In this document: in pieces, positions 27,283 through 35,948 of the stretch
Position numbering within the stretch: position 1 is the first letter of the stretch
How the letters are laid out: every line of letters begins with the position of its first letter
Assembly (NCBI RefSeq): GCF_018588585.1
Contig: NZ_JAEUFG010000014.1
Span: 48,302-112,301, forward strand
Origin: Bacillus sp. SM2101
Lineage (GTDB): Bacteria; Bacillota; Bacilli; Bacillales; SM2101
Direction: 5' to 3'
DNA: 64,000 bases
Translations under genes and position numbers: made by a program
The notes under the pieces: model-generated
Databases searched by the model: none
Seen by the model: the letters and a program-made list of their open reading frames with translations, nothing else
What the model was told of the DNA's origin: nothing

Positions 27283-27942
27283 TTCTTAACATTATGGAGC
27301 AAATATGAAATTAAGATATGCGTCTTTTTTTTATTGTTAAATTGAAAATGATTAGATCAATATCAACTTATGTGGTGTTAATTGAGGAAGGCTATAGTTT
27401 TAACTCATCGTGAAGAAGCTTTGTTCTAAAATGAAACAACTATTTTTGACTCAGTCTTAATAATTTGTACTGGGTTATAAGTATTTAAAAACTGGGAATT
27501 AAACGGTAGATTTTTCGTATAGAAATCAGAGTGTCTCATTAACAGTATTCCCATATCCCATAGATACATTTTTATTTCTACAAACTTATATAAGAAGGAA
27601 ACTTTATATTTCATAGAGAATTAATTTTAGATGAAGTTCAATGTTGTGGAAGAATAGCTGTAATTAATAAACTAATGTGAATTTTATCGTTTAATTTGTC
27701 GTTCTTTACTAGGTCTGTAGCACAAAAATCGGTGTTTTAACAAGAGTACCTTAGCTTTTTAACTATATTTGTTTTCTTACTCTAATTTGTTATTTTATCA
27801 ACAAAAGTGATAATATGTTGCAATATTTAACATAATACTAGTTAACCGATAACACCAAAATATTGGATTGTAACAATAATAGATCAACGAATATAAAAGT
27901 CAGTAATAAACAAATTTTAGAAATGATAATGGGGTAGAATGG
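27283..27942. other. Intergenic, no gene seen
   Basis: AT-rich, short frames only. It contains a T-run after GATATGCGTC (27316-27335) that resembles half of the terminator at 12037. Confidence 0.45.
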
Positions 27943-28752
27943 ATGATTAAAGGCAAACTAATTGGGCGTGGAAACACTGCTGATATATATTCTCTAGGAG
28001 ACAACCAAGTTATAAAGCTGTTTAAGAATGATATTCCGCTTGAAATGATTGAACGAGAGTTTACAATGAATCGTATTATACAACCGACGAAGTTATCTAT
28101 TCCAAAAGTATTTAAAATTATTCAAATCGACAATCTCTATGGCATTGTGTATGAATATATAGAGGGTCCTTCATTATTTGAACAAGTCTTATCCAATCCT
28201 TCAATGGATAAAGAAACTGCTCAAACTATTAGCGATCTACATGTTGATATACATAATACAACAATTTCAGAAGAAGCTCCCTCGCAAAAGTTGATATATG
28301 AGCGAAATATTCAACAATCAAACATATTGTCAAATATAATGAAAGAGCAAATAATAGATTATTTACACAAACTTCATGATGGAAATTTCCTTTGCCATGG
28401 TGACTTTCATCCTGGCAATGTCATCACTTCATCAAATGGACTAGTAATTATTGATTGGATGACTGCTATGAGAGGAAATCAGGCAGCCGATGTAGCTCGT
28501 ACTATATTAATCCTTAAATTTGGCATTATACCAGACAGTATACCCGAAAGGATCAGAGAAAGTTTTAACAGAGTTCGTTGTACATTATTAGACGAATACA
28601 CAAATCGTTATCTTCACAAGTCAAATATGACAATAGAGCAAATTGAACAGTGGTTTCTTCCAGTGGCAGCAGCGCGATTAGTAGAAAGGCTTCCTATGGA
28701 GGAGAAAAGTGCACTATTAAAATATATTAAAAACCTACTTAAAATATTGTGA
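27943..28752 (+). CDS. APH-family (aminoglycoside phosphotransferase-like) kinase
   Basis: A 269-residue protein kinase-like-fold enzyme. N-lobe: LIGRGNTADIYSLGDNQVIK, with the ATP-binding Lys in VIKLF. Hinge: GIVYEYIEGPSLFEQ. Catalytic loop: HGDFHPGNV (Asp and Asn as in APH enzymes), then the metal-binding Asp in VIIDWMTA. The family phosphorylates aminoglycosides, macrolides, choline, homoserine or other hydroxyls; the target cannot be assigned. It is cytoplasmic. ATG is preceded by GGGGTAG. It is followed 149 bases later by a small P-loop kinase on the same strand, possibly a separate unit. Confidence 0.85.
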   Translation: MIKGKLIGRGNTADIYSLGDNQVIKLFKNDIPLEMIEREFTMNRIIQPTKLSIPKVFKIIQIDNLYGIVYEYIEGPSLFEQVLSNPSMDKETAQTISDLHVDIHNTTISEEAPSQKLIYERNIQQSNILSNIMKEQIIDYLHKLHDGNFLCHGDFHPGNVITSSNGLVIIDWMTAMRGNQAADVARTILILKFGIIPDSIPERIRESFNRVRCTLLDEYTNRYLHKSNMTIEQIEQWFLPVAAARLVERLPMEEKSALLKYIKNLLKIL

Positions 28753-28901
28753 ATTTTGTTTGACTATAAATTTAGCTACTAAACGAGAAACTGAAAATGT
28801 TATCCCACAAACTAGCGCTTTTCTTGATCAAATATAGACGCTTATTTCACCTTAAATAAAGAGAAGTAGGTAAATTCACATAAAGGAATAGAGGATAAAT
28901 C

Positions 28902-29438
28902 ATGAAAAGAAAAATTCATATTTTGGGAGCTTCTGGGTCAGGAACTTCGACACTTGGTTCTTCATTATCAAAAGTTTTACCACATATACACCTTGATACA
29001 GATGATTACTTTTGGAAAACCAAATTCACAAAACAAAGGCAAGTTCCTGAAAGAAGAAGGATGCTTCAGAAAGATCTATTGCAAAATGAAAGCTGGATGC
29101 TATCAGGTGCTGTGTGTGGTTGGGGAGATATGTTTATAAACTATTTTGATCTCGTAATATTTATATGGATCCCGCAAGATATAAGGCTTGAAAGACTTAA
29201 GAAAAGAGAGTTTCAGAGATATGGAAATGAGATATTAGCTGGTGGGTGTAAATATGAACAATCTAAAACATTCTTAGAATGGGCTTCTTTATATGATAGT
29301 GCAGGACTAGAAGTTAGAAGCAAAACTTTACATGAACATTGGATGGCAGAATTATCTTGTCCAATATTAAAAATTGAGGGAGATTGTTCAGTCAATGAAC
29401 GAGTTAATCTTGTATATGATTATCTAAAATCTAACTAA
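28902..29438 (+). CDS. P-loop nucleotide kinase, adenylate-kinase-like
   Basis: A 178-residue P-loop NTPase. Walker A is GASGSGTSTLGSSL; the Thr where most kinases have Lys (GxGTST versus GxGKST) occurs in a subgroup of adenylate-kinase-like proteins. Next come HLDTDDYFW and a lid-like RLKKREFQRYG. FIWIPQDIRLERL matches the usual third strand and helix. The substrate is unknown; related proteins are annotated as topology-modulation or AAA-type kinases. The ATG is preceded by AGAGGATAA. Confidence 0.83.
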   Translation: MKRKIHILGASGSGTSTLGSSLSKVLPHIHLDTDDYFWKTKFTKQRQVPERRRMLQKDLLQNESWMLSGAVCGWGDMFINYFDLVIFIWIPQDIRLERLKKREFQRYGNEILAGGCKYEQSKTFLEWASLYDSAGLEVRSKTLHEHWMAELSCPILKIEGDCSVNERVNLVYDYLKSN

Positions 29439-29578
29439 ATTAAAAGATGCTTTTCTTCAATAGAAATATGAGTATTCCTCAACAATATTCCGCAATTATC
29501 TATTAAATCTAATTGTAAATAATTTTTTTGTGCATTTCTTAGAGTCAAAAAACAGTTCTTCCTACTTTATACAAATAC

Positions 29579-29615
29579 ATATAACCCCGACAAAAACCTT
29601 AGAGCGGGGTTATAT
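29579..29615. terminator. Terminator-type hairpin
   Basis: ATATAACCCCG pairs perfectly with CGGGGTTATAT. It lies 140 bases past the kinase gene, between convergent genes. Confidence 0.6.
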
Positions 29616-29702
29616 AGGATTGAAATACTTTATTGTAGACGAAAAATGTATTCACTTATTAGGTTAAGGTACGTTACTTAAATGGTGATGCTCCTTAACT
29701 TG

Positions 29703-29866
29703 GGCTGTTTTCGCATTGATTACGATTATTGCTTTTCGTTCTAATATATCAACAAGTATAAACATAGCGTTCGTGGTATCTTTGCTACTTTTACAATTAT
29801 TAAGGTTGCATAAAAATCTTATGTCCATTTTCATAAAAATAGCAACAAAGTTTTACGAAAAAAAGC
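29703..29866 (-). mobile_element. MITE-like repeat, copy R3
   Basis: About 164 bp in reverse orientation to R2: GGCTGTTTTCGCATTGATTA at the left, AGCAACAAAGTTTTACGAAA at the right. Its right end stops one base before the stop codon of the GNAT gene at 29868. Confidence 0.75.
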
Positions 29867-29867
29867 A

Positions 29868-30320
29868 TTAACTTTTGATATATTTTTTCATGTAAACACG
29901 GTTATCATCACGATTATACTCAGCCCATCCTAAATAAAGGTAGTAAGAAACATTCTCAGTCAATAATACATGTGTTGCTAACCGTATTTCCATATAGCCT
30001 CTGCTTTTTGCTTCTGATTCAGCGAATTCCAAGAGGCTTCGTCCTAAACCTTTTCCCTGAAAGTTAGGGTGTACCGCCACATTCGCTATAGTAGCATATT
30101 CATCTTCAAACATTAAAACCAAGCCACCAATTACCTCATTATTGGATTCAGCTACCCATACCGGAAATGCTGCTATCTCCTCTTCATAATCAACAACCAT
30201 GGGTGGAAGTTTTTCTGTGAATCTATTCAAATACACTGAATAAGCTGCATCCATACAGCTTTTTAGACCTTTTGCATCGACAGCCTTAGCTTTTCTTATG
30301 ATCCACTTACTTCTATTCAT
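29868..30320 (-). CDS. GNAT acetyltransferase
   Basis: A 150-residue single-domain GNAT. N-terminal strand KWIIRKAKAVDAKGLKSCMD; motif A ANVAVHPNFQGKGLGRSLLE, with Q-G-K-G-L-G; then EIRLATHVLLTENVSYYLYL, a tail typical of small stand-alone GNATs. GGAGATAA precedes the ATG at 30320. The substrate is unknown. The stop codon lies one base from the end of a MITE-like repeat, so insertion may have trimmed or replaced the original 3' flank and its terminator. Confidence 0.88.
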   Translation of the reverse strand: MNRSKWIIRKAKAVDAKGLKSCMDAAYSVYLNRFTEKLPPMVVDYEEEIAAFPVWVAESNNEVIGGLVLMFEDEYATIANVAVHPNFQGKGLGRSLLEFAESEAKSRGYMEIRLATHVLLTENVSYYLYLGWAEYNRDDNRVYMKKYIKS

Positions 30321-30554
30321 ATTATTATCTCCTTACTGTAAATTGTTTGTGTTTTATCATAGACTAATAAAATGCTTTGAAGATGCATAATTGGTTTCTA
30401 TTTATATACAAAAGCCTGACACTTTGATAGTGTTCCCTCTATCTTTTATTTATTTCCCTAATATTCCAATTCTCTAGTTTTTGACCATATATAAGAATAT
30501 TTGAAATGGTTTTTTAATGGTTGATAATTTCAAGAAAGTTGTAAACATTTATGG

Positions 30555-31874
30555 TTACTGTTCCACATTTAACTGTGATAGGTCTAACTTTTGAAAGTAA
30601 TAGATAAAACCTATAGTTAATAATATTTCTGGAATTAATAACCCCAGTGTAATTCCTGTCACCTTAAATAACCAAATCATAGTATAACTAAATATTGGAA
30701 TTAAAATGAACGTTCTTATAACAGCAATTGTTAATGATTCTAAAGGTCGATTTATTGATGTGAAATAAATAGATGATTGTATTCCTACATTGGATAATAC
30801 AGCTGCAAAACCAACTCCTAAATATAACATGAAAGCCACCTTAATTAACTCAGCATTATCTAAGAAAAAAGGTAATCCAAACCATGTAATTGGAATAAGA
30901 CCCACATACAAAATAAATGCATATAGTGTGCTTCTTTTCAAGGAGAAAATGAAAAGTCTTTTCAAATCAATGTATTTTTTCTCGCCCATCAACCTTGAGG
31001 TTATGGGCTGTAATCCTGTTTGCGATCCTAAATATATCTTTGTTATAAATAATGTAAATATGGCTGAGGCTGCGTATGCTTCAAGATATTCATCTGGTAG
31101 GAATCTTAAAATCGATATATTAACAACATAAATCATGATTGATTCGATAAAGACACTCAAAAAGTCACTACTTCCGTTGTATAACACTCTCTTAAGTGCT
31201 TTGATGTTCTTCTTTGGAAAACTAATATTTATTGTTTTTGATTTAAATAATAGATAAAAGATATTTGCAATTAAATGGTAGCTGTGACTAATAAGAGTAG
31301 AGATAGCTAGTCCAATTACACCCTGATTGAAAACTACAACAAAGATGATATTTAAAGCAACATTCATTACTAATGTTATAATATTAACTTTAAAATTAAA
31401 TTTGGGACTTCCATCGTTCATCACTAGGCTATCTAAAACTACTGACAACATTTGTGGAAAAAAGGCAATGGATAGATATTTCAAATATTCTGTAGCTATA
31501 ATATGATACTCACCAGACGCACCCAATAAACTTGCAACTTTACTTGCATTAATAGATGTGAAAATTGATAATGATGCTGCTATAGCCGAGAAAATGATGA
31601 TGATAAAGCTTGCAGTTTGGTTAGCCTTTTCAAATTCTTGTTTTCCGATAAGTAATCCAATATAGGAACCTAATCCAGAAGTAAACATAAATGCGAAGGC
31701 AAATATGAAGAATAACATTGGATTTATTAATGTTATCGAAGCGAGAACTGCTGAACTGATAAAAGTTGCTGCTATAATGTGATCAGCGCTTGATGCAAGT
31801 GCCATGACCAATTTTGTCGTTATTACCCTATGGGAATACTCTTTGTAAATTTTAGTAAATTCTATTTTATTCAT
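30555..31874 (-). CDS. MATE family multidrug efflux transporter
   Basis: About 439 residues with twelve predicted hydrophobic segments, of the MATE (MatE) family. Examples are FISSAVLASITLINPMLFFI, FAFAFMFTSGLGSYIGLLIG and VIGLAISTLISHSYHLIANI. MATE pumps export cationic drugs or metabolites in exchange for Na+ or H+. The ATG at 31874 is used because GAGGTG lies six bases before it; a GTG within that site would start three codons earlier. It is transcribed divergently from a MerR regulator, with an operator-like palindrome between. This suggests drug-responsive control. Confidence 0.9.
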   Translation of the reverse strand: MNKIEFTKIYKEYSHRVITTKLVMALASSADHIIAATFISSAVLASITLINPMLFFIFAFAFMFTSGLGSYIGLLIGKQEFEKANQTASFIIIIFSAIAASLSIFTSINASKVASLLGASGEYHIIATEYLKYLSIAFFPQMLSVVLDSLVMNDGSPKFNFKVNIITLVMNVALNIIFVVVFNQGVIGLAISTLISHSYHLIANIFYLLFKSKTINISFPKKNIKALKRVLYNGSSDFLSVFIESIMIYVVNISILRFLPDEYLEAYAASAIFTLFITKIYLGSQTGLQPITSRLMGEKKYIDLKRLFIFSLKRSTLYAFILYVGLIPITWFGLPFFLDNAELIKVAFMLYLGVGFAAVLSNVGIQSSIYFTSINRPLESLTIAVIRTFILIPIFSYTMIWLFKVTGITLGLLIPEILLTIGFIYYFQKLDLSQLNVEQ

Positions 31875-31883
31875 TTTTTTCAC

Positions 31884-31938
31884 CTCAAATAAAACCTTAA
31901 GGTGTTGACCAAGTCAACAGTCAATGATAATTATATGT
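31884..31938 (-). promoter_or_regulatory. MerR-type promoter/operator of the MATE gene
   Basis: On the minus strand TTGACT and TAAGGT are separated by 19 bases. A 17-bp palindrome TGTTGAC-CAA-GTCAACA (31903-31919) fills most of the spacer. The long spacer with a central dyad is the hallmark of MerR-activated promoters. An alternative TTGACT with a 17-base spacer to TTTTAT also exists. Confidence 0.65.
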
Positions 31939-31968
31939 TAAAATATCCCAACGGAGGTAGGCTTTCGT

Positions 31969-32700
31969 ATGCATAAAAGATATAGAATGGGCCAAATAAG
32001 CAGATATATAGGAATTAGTAAAGATACGATCAGGCATTGGCAGAAAAAAGGGATTCTTGATATTAACAAGGATGATAATAATTACAATGTTTTTACAGAT
32101 GAAGACTTTTTCAAAACCTTTAAAATTAATTTATATCGAGAATTGGGGATGAGAATTTCAGATATTAAGGAACTGTTAGATAAAGAAGATATTGATGAAA
32201 AAATAGACATCATTGGTAATTACATTAAAGAAATAGACAATGAAATAGAAAAATTGAGTTATCAAAGAAATGTGTTAAAGCGTGCAATAGACTTGCCAAC
32301 TACTAGAAAATATCATTTTGAAATTATTAAGAAGACATTTAAGTTGAAGAAGGTGCATACAAATATTCCTCCGAAATTCTCAGATGGGGAATTTATGAAG
32401 GATAAGCAAATTTTCATAACCAATTTAGGAACAAAGTCTTTAGAGAATCATGATATGTATATTGAAGTAACTAAGAATGCAGACGTTGTCTATACGGATG
32501 CCACTTTTATACATTTTTTCTATCCTAGAGAAAAGCTTGAGGAGGGTAACAAATTCACTGAACGAATTATGCAGTTTGCATTGACAAAAAATCTTCAGTT
32601 AATGGGGGAAATTATAGAAATACATGATCTAAAACAGCTTTTAATCAATGATTTTGATTATATAGAATTCTATATTGCAGTAAGAGATAGTGGTGATTGA
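31969..32700 (+). CDS. MerR family regulator, probable controller of the MATE pump
   Basis: A 243-residue regulator. The first ~70 residues are a MerR winged helix (MGQISRYIGISKDTIRHWQK, YNVFTDEDFFKTFKINLYRE). A dimerisation coiled coil spans about 80-110 (IDNEIEKLSYQRNVLKRAID). The C-terminal ~130 residues are probably a ligand-binding domain (RKYHFEIIKKTFKLK, YIEVTKNADVVYTDATFIHF), as in drug sensors of the BmrR/BltR type. GGAGG lies ten bases before the ATG. It is divergent from the MATE gene, sharing a ~95-bp control region. Confidence 0.9.
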   Translation: MHKRYRMGQISRYIGISKDTIRHWQKKGILDINKDDNNYNVFTDEDFFKTFKINLYRELGMRISDIKELLDKEDIDEKIDIIGNYIKEIDNEIEKLSYQRNVLKRAIDLPTTRKYHFEIIKKTFKLKKVHTNIPPKFSDGEFMKDKQIFITNLGTKSLENHDMYIEVTKNADVVYTDATFIHFFYPREKLEEGNKFTERIMQFALTKNLQLMGEIIEIHDLKQLLINDFDYIEFYIAVRDSGD

Positions 32701-32799
32701 TACTACTATTTATTGTAATGATGTAAACTAAACCGTTCAACAAAATGGCTCGGTTCCAGTAATAATACTTAGAGTGCAAAATTAGGTGGAGTGATTTAG

Positions 32800-32952
32800 T
32801 CTGAGAGAGAAAAAGCTTTTGTAAATCTTTTAGGAGCATTACTTTGTTTTATAGTATTTCTTTTTGGAATGATTTTCTCTACGCAATTTAAACTAATGTT
32901 TGTACTAGGGGTTTTGGGATTCAGGATTTTTATTTTTTTCAAGAATCTTTAA
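32800..32952 (+). pseudogene. Small two-span membrane ORF lacking a start codon
   Basis: A 50-codon open stretch directly after TAG at 32797. It reads SEREKAFVNLLGALLCFIVF, then a second hydrophobic run LMFVLGVLGFRIFIFF. AGGTGGAG is placed like a ribosome binding site just before, but no initiator codon is found in frame. Probably the start has been lost. Confidence 0.45.
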
Positions 32953-33088
32953 ATAGAGCATTCAATGTGGCAGTTAATAACTTTTTAAATGGGTGTGGCT
33001 TATGAGCCTCATCTTGTCAGTATTTACATGATTAAAAGCCCTTAACAGTTTTATTTATGTAAAGCTAGATTGACTTATATTCAAATTC

Positions 33089-33126
33089 AATGTAAAGTAA
33101 ACTTGACGTAAAGTTAACTTTACATT
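33089..33126 (+). promoter_or_regulatory. Operator-like inverted repeat before the XRE gene
   Basis: AATGTAAAGTAAAC and GTTAACTTTACATT are 14-base arms (one mismatch) separated by ten bases. The right arm also forms the perfect palindrome GTAAAGTTAACTTTAC. TTGACT...17...TAAAGT overlaps it as a possible promoter, so autorepression by the XRE protein is likely. Confidence 0.6.
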
Positions 33127-33138
33127 GAGGGTGGTTGT

Positions 33139-33336
33139 GTGAAAAATAATATTAGGGAAATGCGTTCAAAACATAATTTTACTCAAGATGAATTGGCAGA
33201 ACGACTAGATGTATCAAGACAAACGATTATTTCACTAGAAAAAGGGCGATACAATCCTTCAATTACTTTAGCCTTCAAGCTATCAAGAGTTTTCAACAGC
33301 AAAATTGAAGATATTTTTATTTATGAGGAGGAATAA
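33139..33336 (+). CDS. XRE family small HTH regulator
   Basis: A 65-residue, single-domain lambda-repressor-like HTH protein: NNIREMRSKHNFTQDELAER, VSRQTIISLEKGRYNPSITL and VFNSKIEDIFIYEE. It belongs to the compact group usually paired with a small membrane protein. The start is GTG at 33139 after GAGGGTGG. The next gene begins two bases after its stop, so the two form an operon. A dyad upstream suggests autoregulation. Confidence 0.92.
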   Translation: MKNNIREMRSKHNFTQDELAERLDVSRQTIISLEKGRYNPSITLAFKLSRVFNSKIEDIFIYEEE

Positions 33337-33338
33337 GG

Positions 33339-33731
33339 ATGATAAGTAATAAAAAGTCAAAAGAATATCGAATTATCTATATATGTTCAGGTTTTTTATT
33401 GATTATATTAGGTATTTATTTAAACTATGAAGACATAGTAAAAGGTGAATTTCCTGATGCAATAATGTTACTTGCATTGGGAATAAATCAGTTGCTTCTA
33501 GGATATTTATCACCTCATATTTTTCTTAAAGATGAACGGGCAAAAGAAATAATAGGGAAATCAATGACCATAAACTACTTTGTTCTATTCGCATCAATAT
33601 TAGTTTTATTTCTAGCTACAGGTTCTTTTGGATTTTTAACCTTAGATGCAACAGAGGTGCTAATTTTACTTTTTTGCATCATGATAATTACTATTCCAGG
33701 AACAATGGTGATCTATTCGAAAATCATTTAG
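33339..33731 (+). CDS. Four-span membrane protein paired with the XRE regulator
   Basis: A 130-residue membrane protein with four hydrophobic segments (YICSGFLLIILGIYL, AIMLLALGINQLLLGYL, INYFVLFASILVLFLATGSF, EVLILLFCIMIITIPGTMVI). A short charged loop (KDERAKEIIGKS) lies between spans 2 and 3. AGGAGG of the preceding gene's end serves as its ribosome binding site. XRE plus small membrane protein pairs of this kind are frequent in Firmicutes; the function is not established. A terminator follows at 33751. Confidence 0.82.
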   Translation: MISNKKSKEYRIIYICSGFLLIILGIYLNYEDIVKGEFPDAIMLLALGINQLLLGYLSPHIFLKDERAKEIIGKSMTINYFVLFASILVLFLATGSFGFLTLDATEVLILLFCIMIITIPGTMVIYSKII

Positions 33732-33750
33732 TTCATTTATTTGTAAACAC

Positions 33751-33788
33751 AGAACGATTCTTTTATTTGTAAATCGTTCTAGTTTTTA
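33751..33788 (+). terminator. Terminator of the XRE operon
   Basis: AGAACGATT pairs with AATCGTTCT, followed by AGTTTTTAT. Confidence 0.8.
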
Positions 33789-33891
33789 TCCAATCCTTCT
33801 AATCCGCTATGTTAGTGTTTTGCAGAGCGTATAATATTAATTTAGTCGTTAATGATATAGTTTGGTTTGCTATTATTGGGGGGAGTAATTA

Positions 33892-33960
33892 ATGAGTGAA
33901 AATGTTAGGAAAGATTGTGAAATTTATCAATTTTGTGCTGAGAAATGGATCACTTCATAA
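33892..33960 (+). CDS. Very short ORF with a strong ribosome binding site
   Basis: ATG at 33892 follows GGGGGGAG by six bases and encodes 22 residues (MSENVRKDCEIYQFCAEKWI, then two more). It could be a genuine microprotein or the 5' end of a lost gene. No family recognised. Confidence 0.3.
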   Translation: MSENVRKDCEIYQFCAEKWITS

Positions 33961-34178
33961 GAAGAACTGAGCAATAAGTTGTTCTGGTTAGAATATACAT
34001 ACTCACCTTTGGGCAGATTTGCGCTTCATTGATAAGGCTAAATTGTGGCAAGTGTCTACTTCTTCCAATGGTTATTAGGAAACTTAATGATTATTTGAGG
34101 GTATTAAAGGATACAAACAATCATATTTCTTTCATTTAATTTACACAATGGAGTAAAAAGTACATTATAAATAAGAAA
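33961..34178. other. Intergenic, no gene seen
   Basis: AT-rich spacer between the short ORF and the minus-strand beta-rich protein's terminator. Nothing recognised. Confidence 0.4.
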
Positions 34179-34203
34179 ACCTCTCAATTTATTACTGAGA
34201 GGT
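34179..34203 (-). terminator. Terminator of the gene at 34232-34570
   Basis: ACCTCTCA pairs with TGAGAGGT, followed on the minus strand by TTTTCTTATTT. Confidence 0.8.
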
Positions 34204-34231
34204 ATCCTTTATTAACCATGGAAATAGATTA

Positions 34232-34570
34232 TTATTCAACTCTTGTATTTGGATCACCGATGGATAATCCATATTCTAACCTACAAGGTTCATTATCAGG
34301 AGTGTTTATGCAAGTGGCTGAAATTTCACGCACATGATTACCAGCTAAAACAGTAGCATCAATGCCATTTAGTGTTACCGAAGTTGAGTCGATAAGACCT
34401 GTCATCGTAATTTCTACTTCACAACCTTCTGAAAGGGCTTCTACATATATAGAAACTGGCTGAGCGAAATCCATTGTTTTGAACAACGTGGATGTTGGGT
34501 TTGTGTTTTTATCTAGACTTAACAATTTAAAATTATATGCTATATTTACAGGATTTCTGAAAATTGTCAA
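34232..34570 (-). CDS. Small beta-rich protein of unknown function
   Basis: A 112-residue protein. The start is TTG at 34570, directly after a near-perfect AAGGAGGTGA (five-base spacing); the upstream ATG at 34615 would put that site inside the gene. It has no signal peptide. Alternating hydrophobic/polar residues suggest a beta-sandwich (EVEITMTGLIDSTSVTLNGI, VLAGNHVREISATC). It has three Cys. A similarly organised TTG-ACA-starting gene is at 47328. Coat- or appendage-type structural roles are possible but unproven. Confidence 0.7.
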   Translation of the reverse strand: MTIFRNPVNIAYNFKLLSLDKNTNPTSTLFKTMDFAQPVSIYVEALSEGCEVEITMTGLIDSTSVTLNGIDATVLAGNHVREISATCINTPDNEPCRLEYGLSIGDPNTRVE

Positions 34571-34615
34571 ATATATCACCTCCTTATCATTAATAGAATA
34601 TGAATGAAAATTCAA

Positions 34616-35068
34616 GATGCTTGTACAAATGACTTGATTAATTCAATTGTTTTATCCAATATAAGTGAGAGGCTAAGAGTCTATGTAGAAGCAAAGGCTG
34701 AATTTAAAGTTGGAAAAATATGAAGGATGCACAAGATATTTGTTTACATCTTACACGTTAGAATCAAATAGGAAATAAATATAAGGTGGTAGGTGTATTT
34801 TACACATAAGGAATGCATCTTTAAGCAGAAGTGATTCGAATAGAATTCCATATAAGCTGAGGAACAAATATTTACACTTAATAGATTTACTAGAGAAACA
34901 AAATACGTGACAAAATGTTTTTCTTAGCAATGTTTTTTTTCAGCAGTAAATTCCGATACTTATAGACTCGAATGATAAAACCAAGCTGATACAGTACTGG
35001 GATATTATGTTATTATTAGATCGTATAATAATTTGGCAAATAACAGGAGAATGAAGGAGAGGGAAGTT
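34616..35068. other. Intergenic between divergent genes
   Basis: It should hold the promoters of both the minus-strand beta-rich protein and the DinB gene. No operator or gene recognised. Confidence 0.4.
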
Positions 35069-35524
35069 TTGAGAGAAGATCAATTATTTGAACAAATGAA
35101 AATGTGGCGTAAATGGTCTGTTCAACTACTTTGCACAATTTCCGATGAAGTTGCTGACATAATTCCGCATGGTCATAATAACAGCATTCGCTGGAATGCT
35201 GGTCATATTTTAGTAGGTTGGGATCATACGATGTTTCCTGCTGTCAATGAGAAGAGACAATTGCCTCTTACATATCACGAAATGTTCCCAAGAGGTAGTA
35301 AACCACAAAATTGGACAGAACAACCCCCATCGATGGAAGAAATCATTAACAAACTGGAGGAACAACCAGATCTTATTGTAAAAGCATGTAAGGGACATCT
35401 TGATGACCCTCTTCATGAATCTTTTTTAGGCATGAAAACATTAGGAGACATGGTTGTTTTTCATATGAACCATGAAAATCTACACATAGGAATGATTAAA
35501 AGTATGAAGAATTTACTTGAGTAA
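35069..35524 (+). CDS. DinB superfamily protein
   Basis: A 151-residue four-helix DinB-like protein. The three metal-binding His are likely in RWNAGHILVGWDH and HMNHENLHIG. The start is TTG at 35069, seven bases after AGGAGAG. An earlier TTG at 35033 lacks a site and would add 12 atypical residues. Family members include DNA-damage-induced proteins and bacillithiol-dependent transferases; which applies is not readable. It is a single gene with its own terminator. Confidence 0.85.
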   Translation: MREDQLFEQMKMWRKWSVQLLCTISDEVADIIPHGHNNSIRWNAGHILVGWDHTMFPAVNEKRQLPLTYHEMFPRGSKPQNWTEQPPSMEEIINKLEEQPDLIVKACKGHLDDPLHESFLGMKTLGDMVVFHMNHENLHIGMIKSMKNLLE

Positions 35525-35573
35525 AGATGACATAGTTAGCAAGTTTTTAAAAACAATGATTTTTGAGATTGCT

Positions 35574-35604
35574 AAGGGCTGAAAAAACCAGTCCTTTTTG
35601 TTTT
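35574..35604 (+). terminator. Terminator of the DinB gene
   Basis: AAGGGCTG pairs with CAGTCCTT (one G-U), followed by TTTGTTTT. Confidence 0.7.
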
Positions 35605-35948
35605 GAGACAGTAGGAAAGCTTTTTTGTGTTTGATCAAATGGTATAATTCGTTCTAACAAAATGATGAATATGACATAGTTTGAATCACCTATATAAGTA
35701 TTGGAATAAATAGTAAATTAAAACACATACTTTCCTCAACATAAAAGATTTTTAATAATCATTGTTATTGTTAGTTGATGCCACATTAGAAAAGGTGTCA
35801 TGACCTCTTATAAAGTCAAACTCCAGAAAGTTATTCTTCATTTCTATATCTTAATAATGGCATGTCCCTAGTATTATTATCATTACCATTCATATAAAAT
35901 CATCCTTCTTAAATCTTGAGAAAGAGTGCTATCCAGCTCTTGGCATAC
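35605..35948. other. Intergenic between convergent genes
   Basis: AT-rich; no gene, repeat or RNA recognised. Confidence 0.4.
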
